DNA from: Crambe crambe
Lineage: Eukaryota > Porifera > Demospongiae > Poecilosclerida > Crambeidae
Length of the DNA: 64,000 nucleotides
Direction of reading: 5' to 3'
Assembly (NCBI GenBank): GCA_963924555.1
Contig: OZ004584.1
Span: forward strand, 3,843,001-3,907,000
This document shows, piece by piece, positions 39,001 through 48,000 of the stretch; position 1 is the first letter of the stretch, and each line of letters opens with the position of its first letter. The notes under the pieces are model-generated. The model had not been told where the DNA came from, did not search any database, and saw only the letters and a list, made by a program, of their open reading frames with translations. Both the position numbers and the translations under genes were made by a program.

Positions 39001-42000
39001 AGGGATGATGCAGACTATAGGGGAGAGAGGAAATAGTAAGTGGACTCACATATGCATGGTAACAGTGTTTGAAAGTTTCTCAATTGTCTGTCACCAACAT
39101 AGCATATACCACGAGGTTGAGCTGCATCATTAAGTACATTGAAATCAGTTGTCACCCAGAGAGGAGCACAAGCCTGGATAGGATATGGTAGATTGCCCAA
39201 TACATAATGTACATACTGAAACTTTTCATACAAGAGACAGTAAGTGATGAATGGTCCAAGATTACATATTGACCCAGATGCATAATCCAATTCTTAACAC
39301 CTTCCCTAATTGAGCTAATTGCATATGGTTACAAGATCTCTGTGACTGCTATTTTTTTAGTATTGCACCAGTTTGAATCTAAATGTATTTGCTGGTACAC
39401 AATTACTGTTTAATAACAGGGACTAAACAGAATTATTCAATAACCCCATTTATTGATTGCTCTCACTTGAGGGGGTAAAAGATTTACAGCCCAGATCATA
39501 ATCATATGTTACCAGGGTTTCATCTAAGGAGGGGGGGGGGGGGGGCAGGGGAAGCTTCCCCCCCCCAAACAGCTCAACTTCCCCCTCAAACTTCCCCCCC
39601 CCCCCAGGTATTATAGGCTACTCCCTTTGGTGACCACAGGTTGTTACATGTAGCCACCAAAGGGAGTAATTAAGGACCAATTTGGAGTAGTAAGCATTTT
39701 TGGCTTTGCACTTTGCGCAGGAGGGGGCACATCCCCCTCCCGCACTGTGGCCTATGGCCATGCAATCGGTGAGCTTTCCCCCCCCCCCCCAAGGCGAAAT
39801 TCCTAGATGAAACCCTGGTTACTCAATAATGGTCAGCCATTTCATTACAAATAAGTAGTTCTAGCCCTGTTTCTACTAACCAATATGTAGTCTTGAGTGC
39901 TGTGAAGAAAAGAACCAAGAAGTTGATTTCTTTTCTCTTCAAATGGCTCTATTACATTGATGTTGTTGATTAAAGTATTAGCTGCAGAAAATCATGTAAT
40001 ATTATATCATTAGTTTGTTCTTTCATGCTTAAATCCATTACAATCAGTGACAGTGCTCTCTATGTAGGGATGACCACCCTCCATAGGATTAGTACAAATT
40101 GGAAAATTGCTTACACTGTATTTTATGCACATTCTTATCATGCAGGAGAGTCTTGGAGGCTGAAAGACTCAACATGGAAGAATAATAAAAGCACACTTTA
40201 TCATGATACTCTTAATTACCGTAATTTGGGAAATTTTCGACTCTAAAATTTTTTCGTGTGTTTTATTTTCGTGTTGAAAATTTTTCGTTGTTGACTCCAC
40301 CCATGAAAATTATATCACGTGCTATAGCACGCTTATACACTTAACTTACGCTCGAAGCCATGGCACTAGAGACTTGTGAAAGACCCTTGTGCATTAGAGG
40401 CTACCACATCTACAAAGAGATCTGGACAGCAGCCATAGGAGAAGTCCTTCCCTGTGAAAGAGAACCCACAAACCCTGAGGATAGGTATGCTGTGGCTGTC
40501 AAGAAGGATGATATAATAGTTGGCCATCTACCAAGGAAAGTATCTCGCATATGCACACTTTTCTTAAGGAGAGGAGGCTCTATTACCTGCACAGTTGCTG
40601 GAAGCCGGAGATACTCTCAAGATTTACCCCAGGGAGGCTTGGAGATTCCATGTGATGTTAAATTTGAAGGCAAGTCCAAGGAAATTCAAAAAGTCAAACA
40701 TTTATTTAAGAAGACTAAAGTAAAATCATTGTAAATCATGAATTAGCTAAGTAAATTACAACGTATCAAACAACATGGGAAATAATATTAAGCAGCAATA
40801 GGCTCAGTCTTCATCATTAGAACTTGCTGTGACTTCTTCAGGATCACTGTCACTGGCTGAGTCAGAAAACTCTGATAGAGAATGAAATTCTGCATCTTCT
40901 GGCTCTTGTTCATCCAGAGCATGGCTGATTCCAGAACAAATGAATCCACTGGTAATAAATTGAGGGTTGTCGCTGATGTAGTGAAACATTTCAACAAGCC
41001 ATTCTGCTCCAAGCTCCTTCAAAAGTGGTAGTCCAAGATTGATTGGTTCAAGATCACCTTCATCATCAAGTTGTTCTATAACCTTATCAGCATACCAGTT
41101 TTCAAATTTCTTCTTGATAAATTCCTTACCTGGCTTATTTACAGTAAGGTCCATAGGCTGTAGGAGGTCGGTGGTGTTTGGGGGAAGAAGACACACATGG
41201 ATATTATTGGAATCTAAAAGCTGGTTAACAGAATCAGTGACCTGTCCTTTGAAGTTGTCCATTATAACAATTGCTGCCTTCTCATCCTCATCCTCCTCCT
41301 CCCTCAGTTCTTGTCGTTTCGTCTTGATATATGGTATAATAATCTCTTCGATGTACTCCAGCATCGTTGTTTCCGTGGACCAGTGTTTTGGAGAGTGAGT
41401 AATGTTCCAGTCTGATGGAAACTTGTATCGAGGGTGACAGCGAGCTGTTTTGCCTTTATAAATCAATTGTACTGGAAGAAAATCACCAACTAAGCTTCCA
41501 CAAAAGACACCTGTTATTTGTCTTTTATCATTTGTGCCAATCATCTCCACTCTTCTTGCTCCCTGCTGATCCATTGTCCATGGAGAACAGGGCACAATCC
41601 GGATACCTGTCTGATCCCAGTTAAGTATCAGTTCAGGTGGGACTTCTTCCATAGTAGCAACAGTAACGACCTCATCAAGGAATGATTTTTTCACCCGATC
41701 AAAATCATCCACGGTGTATTTGCTCTTCGCCGTTGTTGCCTTCCTTCGTACAAACTTCATGCGATTCAAAAGAGCATAAGCCCAGTGCCTACTAAGATGC
41801 ACAGGCCCACCAAACTCATCAAGGCTCATCCTATTATACTTCAGCAGTAGCCCTCTAGCTGCTGCTATGGCTATACCAGCTGACACTGTCTCTCCTGCTT
41901 CCCGTACTTTTCTTAGGTAAAGCTGTACCTTCTCATCCAGAGCATCTCCCAGTAGAAGTGGTCTGCCACGCTTCTTCTCAGGAAGAGCTTCTATGTCTTC

Positions 42001-45000
42001 TAAATCTTCAACTCTTTTCCTTTTAGCTTCAATCAGGTAGCTATCTCGAATTGATCGAGCCGTACTTTCACTCACTTTCTTCTTTAACTTCCTTGAGAAG
42101 TGCCTCGCTGTTGCTGCTACTCCATGATAGCTGGCATACTTTCCTATTTCAGCTCGAAGCTCCGCGCTAAACTTATCAGATATCGTGGTATACCGTATAG
42201 TTCAATTTATCTAATAATTCGTCGTTTAATAATTTTCATTGGGAAATATTTTCATTGTAGATTTATTTTCAAGGGAAAAAAATTCGTTGATACAAGTGCC
42301 CCACAAAAAAATTTTAACAGCGAAAATTTCCCAAATTACGGTATAACGGCAGTTTGTTCACTCAGAAAAAACTGCTTTCTTAGTTTTATACAAAGAAGCC
42401 ATTACGCACATGCATATATAGCCATGGAGGTCAGAACAGAAGTTAATTTAGTAGCTATGCATATGGCTGTAATGAACTTTGAATGGTAAGTAACGCTCAA
42501 GCTCATGCTGCCCATGAGATGTGCATAAGTAGTATACTTAGTACATACTGTATGATTGTGTGAATTTTTGGTTTTCTATAGTTCTGAATCTACAATGTGC
42601 AACATTTGACAGTAAGCAAGTGGCAGGCAGCTAAAAGCTGTTAGGTTATATAAATACATGATAAATTGGGGAATATTTTCATCGTCGTGTTCAACAATGA
42701 AAATTATAACAGTATAAGAGCTAATTAGTCCCAATTTAGGTATCTCCACATGAACTGCCTAAAGTGACCAAGCAAACTATGCATGGCACATGGTGTCATG
42801 ACCATTCCTCACCAGACATATTATACATACATAATAATTAAGTCAAAAATTAATATCGACATGAATGTCTCTGAGAACTTACGAGCTTGATCAAACAGTC
42901 GTCCCTCTGTTATGTCAGGATTAAAAGCTTGACTAAAAGAAATAAGATCTAGTTGCACTCCATTAGTTATGTTGGCATTAACATCAGGACCAATATAGAT
43001 GGTGGTGTTTCCCCTGACTCCTTCACACATGTCTGAACCTGCAGAAGGGCAACTGTAGACTAAACCAGTACGGTTTTCGTGTGGTTTAGCAGGATCAGTC
43101 AGACTCAGTCCTCCAGGATATGTTCCTCTAGGAGCACCAACAATCAATCTAAAGTGTATGGTAGACATGTGGACATGATAAAATGTACTCACTGGAATAG
43201 TCAAAGAGAGTAAGTGATTTAAATTCACTGCATTAGTCAGGGAGTCAAACAGTCAGTGAGTGCTTTAAATTCACTGCATTAGTCAGGGAGTTAAAGAGTC
43301 AGTGAGTGATTTAAACTCATTGCATTAGTCAGGGAGTCAAACAGACAGTGAGTGCTTTAAACTCATTACATTAGTCAGGGAGTCAAACAGACAGTGAGTG
43401 ATTTAAATTCACTGCATCATATTACTCACGGTATTACTCAATAAAAGAAACTCACTGTATTACTCAGGAAGAAATCTAAACTCATTGTACTAATAAGGAA
43501 GCAGGGGCGGATTCAGGGAAGGTTCGACATAGTTCGTCTGAACCCCCCTTTTTTACTATATTTTATAGACTATAAGATCTGAAGAACGCCGACAGTTAGC
43601 CTCTCTCAGACTCTGCCTACTTAGCATAGTATAAGACTACTTATAACTTTTGCTTGATCGATCGATCGTACTATTCTAATTAACACACGCTCACGTGTAC
43701 AAAACATTAGTGTCCGTTGATAACCTGTAGATCAGCCAGCCAGCCATACTTTCGTAGTCTTAGAAACTGAGATGAGTTATTACCTAGCCATGATCTATAA
43801 ATAAGTCGTAGCTCAGCTCAGGTTGAGGCATTTAATATCTAAACCACCATTGTTTTAACATTTTTAATGTTTCAAATGTTAAGCCACTGTTACTGTTTAC
43901 AGCAAACGTCAGAAAACCATCACAGACCAAGCCCTGAGTCCCATAATCATCCTGATTCATCTTCTCAACCTGCTATTCATAGTGACCCTGTCACTGCCCT
44001 TGTCTCTCCCACATCTACTCAGTGTGTAAGTGCTAACTTTACCGACAAAGGGGCGTGGTTACGTAAAGTGGGCGCGTTCCAAAATTTTCGCTCAGAAAGA
44101 ACCCCCCATCTTATTTTTCTAGATCCATCCCTGGGAAGAGATGAAAACTCACTGCATTAGTCAGGGAGTGATTCAGGGGAAGTTGAGCTAAGAAAAACTC
44201 ACTGAATTATTCAGGGGGCAACCTATATCATTAGTGAGGGAGTGGTTTAAGCTCACTCTAGCTCAGGGAGTGATTTAAATATGAAGTCAGGGATTGATCT
44301 AAACTTACTACATTATTCATGCAGGAAGTAACTGCAGTAAGGTGCCTAGGTACATGGCACAAAGAATATAAAGAATGTTGCATTACACAACCCTTAAGTT
44401 ATACTATTGTGGCTCCGAAAATACATAGGGTATGTATGTATTTACTACAAACTGACAACATGGATGCTTGCATGTGGTCATGCACTGTTTCTCCACTTCT
44501 GGGTTACTCATTTTCTAGCCTACCATATGGTTGTTCAGTATACATAGGTTTACCATGCAAGGTTTACTACAAACTGACAACATGGATGCTTGCATGTGGT
44601 CATGCACTGTTTCTCCAGTTCTGGGTTACTCATTTTCTAGCCTACCATATGGTTGTTCAGTATACATAGGTTTACCGTGCAAGGTTTCACAAAAATGAGC
44701 CTGAACATGGGGCTGAAGCATTTATACAGGCAGCAATCAATCAAACATCTTTGAGTTGCTATAATAATCTTCTGAAGGGAATAGCTATACTTTTGGAGAT
44801 TCCATCGCTGTCAAATCTAACTGAAGTATACTCTGAATGATTTTGAACTTTGACCCAGGTACTGATTTTCACACTGTAGCTGAGGAAAACACAACTGAAA
44901 GATAATGCTGTGAGATTTATCGTGCCAAATCAACGCACACAGAGTGTAGATAAAGGCAGTGTTATCATAAACATACTGCAATACATGCACATAATAATGG

Positions 45001-48000
45001 AAAATTATTTATTCTACATGCTGTGTGTGGGATTTCAAAAGTTCACAAAACAAATATCACCCAATAATTGTACCCACACTATTTTGCTAACTACTTACCT
45101 CCCCTTTATGAGGATTAAGAGTTGGGTACAATTATTGAAAATGAAATGCAGGTCACAAGACTACATATTCCAAATAACCAACCCTAAGTGACAGCATAGT
45201 GCTTTAGAGCTCAAGAGACTCCAAATAACCTTCTTGTCTCCCACACAAGGTTCAATCAGAGCTATATAGAGCTAGCTAGCTACTACATCTGTGCTTCAAA
45301 ACAACCACTGTCCAGAACCAGATGGTTATCATAAAGTGTTCTGCTTTGAAGCCAGGAGTTGCTAGATGTACAAGTATTCCAAGGGCCACACAAGCACCAT
45401 ACTCAGGTCCCACAATGAAGGCATGTTAGGATGATGATGCCTCGTGTGAATAATTATGCAACACCACTCATGAAAAACAGGCACAGGCAATTACATTCTT
45501 ATAATTATAGTAACCCATTTCCTGGCCTGACCACTTTCTCTGGGCAGAGAGTACCTATTTCCCCAGAGGAAATGCTAGTATCCTTTCCCAAAGAGTCAAA
45601 TTAAAGGCCTTTTTTTACACTCCTCCCAATCCATCCCCTTAAAAAGAGAACAGGCATATATATTACTAGCTACTCCAACACACATGTACACACTACATAT
45701 ACACTGGTTACAGTTCTATGCAGTAAACAGACCAAGCTTCTTTACATGCACTTTCAGACTAAACATTGACAAGTGAATGAAGCAGTCAATATTTGTGTTT
45801 TGAATACAAATGATTATGAAAATGCATGAGCTCACGTACTCACTTTATCACTGCAACAGTTATTAAGACGATATATTTAAGTGGAGATCTACTACATCAT
45901 AAAAGGCTTGGGGATGATCCTGATTGTATGAGGATGCATTCTCATCTCCAGTATTCTATTGAAACTCCTTTTATAATAAAAATTGTATCTGCAGTATAGG
46001 GTATCTGGTTGTGTGTGTTGACAGCAGGTGGTCACATTATAAGTATTCTGGGGTCAAAGTGGAACATATGACTTCCCCTTTGTGTATGCACAGTGGTTAC
46101 CCTATTGGTGCCATTTCCAGGAAACTTGAGCCTCTTTATATGGCTATGTACACCTATGCTCATATATACCAAGGGTCTTGCAGAAGGGTATGGATCATCA
46201 TAGATGCACTGGCTGATGAATTGATCAATTGCACAAGCTAGCTGGAAGACTAGACATCATTTTGTTTTTATGATCATTCAGCATGTATAGCTAGGTGATA
46301 TAGTCACCAAAGCCACTCCCACCACTCCACTCCCACAATGTGTAGCTACTTCATGAGATCCAACAGCCACACCCATTAAGAAATGGGCAGACAGATCATA
46401 TGTATACACACGTTCTCCTTGGATTTGATTTGGGATTATAAAGGACCACACAAACACACAACGGAACAAGGAAGGAGACTCTTGGAGGTCGAAAGAAAAA
46501 AAAAAGGCAGTGTACCAAAACCAGCTGAAATAGAGTAGTAGTAGCTTGCAGATCAATCACTTGGCTGATAATGCCACTGGGCTACCCCTGTTGAACTTCC
46601 CTTCAGGTTTCCAAAACTATTGGCCAAGGTGTTACAGTACTAGTGTTACCATGCATGGAGAATTCACTGATTGCCATGGTATTCTGAAATACATTTGTGT
46701 TTTGATGTCTAAGTGCTGCAGGGTTTGTGGTTTTGATGTCTATCTAACAGAAGTACTCATTTAAGTGCATCATAGGCTAGGTCTACAGGAGTAGTAGTCA
46801 CATAAATGGTCTTGAGGTCATCCCTGTATGTAGATTGTGGAGTGCCTATTGTGACAGTGGCAACAATGTGTGATCACCTTAAAAAGCAATTTTACAAACC
46901 CCATCAAAAGGATGAGAAATTAACTGCATGACTGAAGATATATGCACTAAAGTACTGGACCACATCAAGGGAATTCAATCCACTTACTGTGGGAGTGCAG
47001 GTATCAGGTAATTTCATTAAGCGAAACTCTACTACACATTCTAATTAGGTCACTTCTGCAGTATGTGAGATATAACCAAGTTTCTTTGTGAATCCTCACT
47101 TTTGGGACCAAAAAAAGCATCTTGAGCTAAGAGAAGTGTCTCCATTTCTGTGGTGAACTACAGAGAGATAGCAACACTCTGACCCAGCACAATACAAGCA
47201 CAGAAGAATTGACATAATATTTCATGTAAAATCAACACACTCTGACATAGCACAAGAAGAGCAACCATACTATTTACCTAACTTCTCTGGCATTTCCTGG
47301 TTCTACCCTTATGTACTGGTGACTGGTCAATTTCTGACCATTGATACACCTCTCAAATTGGAGTTTCTATTTCTTGGTGCATATGTACTTTTACCCTGCT
47401 CTATTCTTTGACCTCTAAAAGGCAGGCTCAGGTTGCCAACAGCCTTCCAGATATGGTTTGAGTTCTCTCTTTTTTTGAAACCATAGTCCTAGTGCCATAG
47501 TCCTAGTGCCAACTGGAACCCAGTTATTACTGGCACATAAAATTAGATACTGGATATCATTCATGCTCATATCATTCATGGTGTTGACATCCAGCTAGCT
47601 AGCTCACTGTATGGTTGTGTGCAGACATGTTGATACAATAAGATACTCTCAACCTTCCATGTCACCATGATTATTATGTAAAGGTACAGGAAACATGTAG
47701 CTAATGTATTAAGAATGTATCTCTACATTTCACTGGTAAGATATCAGCACTTCAAAAAGTTACCTATCTACTGGAGCTTATCTCTGGCACTAGAATCACC
47801 TGAATCAATCAACACACCATCAATACTAGGGCATGACCAGGTGGTGTTTGAACCATAGCTGATACTTACAAGCCAGCCAATTATACCTCATTAAAAAAGA
47901 GTAGTCAAAATAATGCATGAATAACATAGAAAATTAGGCTATTGGCTATTTCTCACAAAGTGAATAAACGGTAGCACAGCAGACTTAATCTGGTAATAAT

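Larger units (their letters stand above)
40219..42341. mobile_element. HIRAN-carrying pogo/Tigger-like DNA transposon, small form
   Basis: The ends are a perfect 21-bp inverted repeat beginning CCGTAATTTGGGAAATTTTC, flanked on both sides by TA, the target duplication of the Tc1/mariner/pogo group. The element is 2.1 kb. It holds two tail-to-tail genes 69 bp apart: a HIRAN protein (plus) and a DD35D transposase (minus). It lies in intron 2 of integrin B. Open frames imply recent insertion. A sister is at 50722-54570. Confidence 0.9.

Noticed and set aside
41039-41398. 119-residue plus-strand frame inside the small HIRAN transposon
   Set aside because: Antisense shadow of the transposase gene.
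43205-43425. Regular direct repeats resembling a CRISPR array
   Set aside because: Units are contiguous without unique spacers and the context is a eukaryotic intron; it is a minisatellite.
44319-44669. 116-residue plus-strand frame
   Set aside because: Created by a recent 122-bp tandem duplication; residues simply repeat and match no family.
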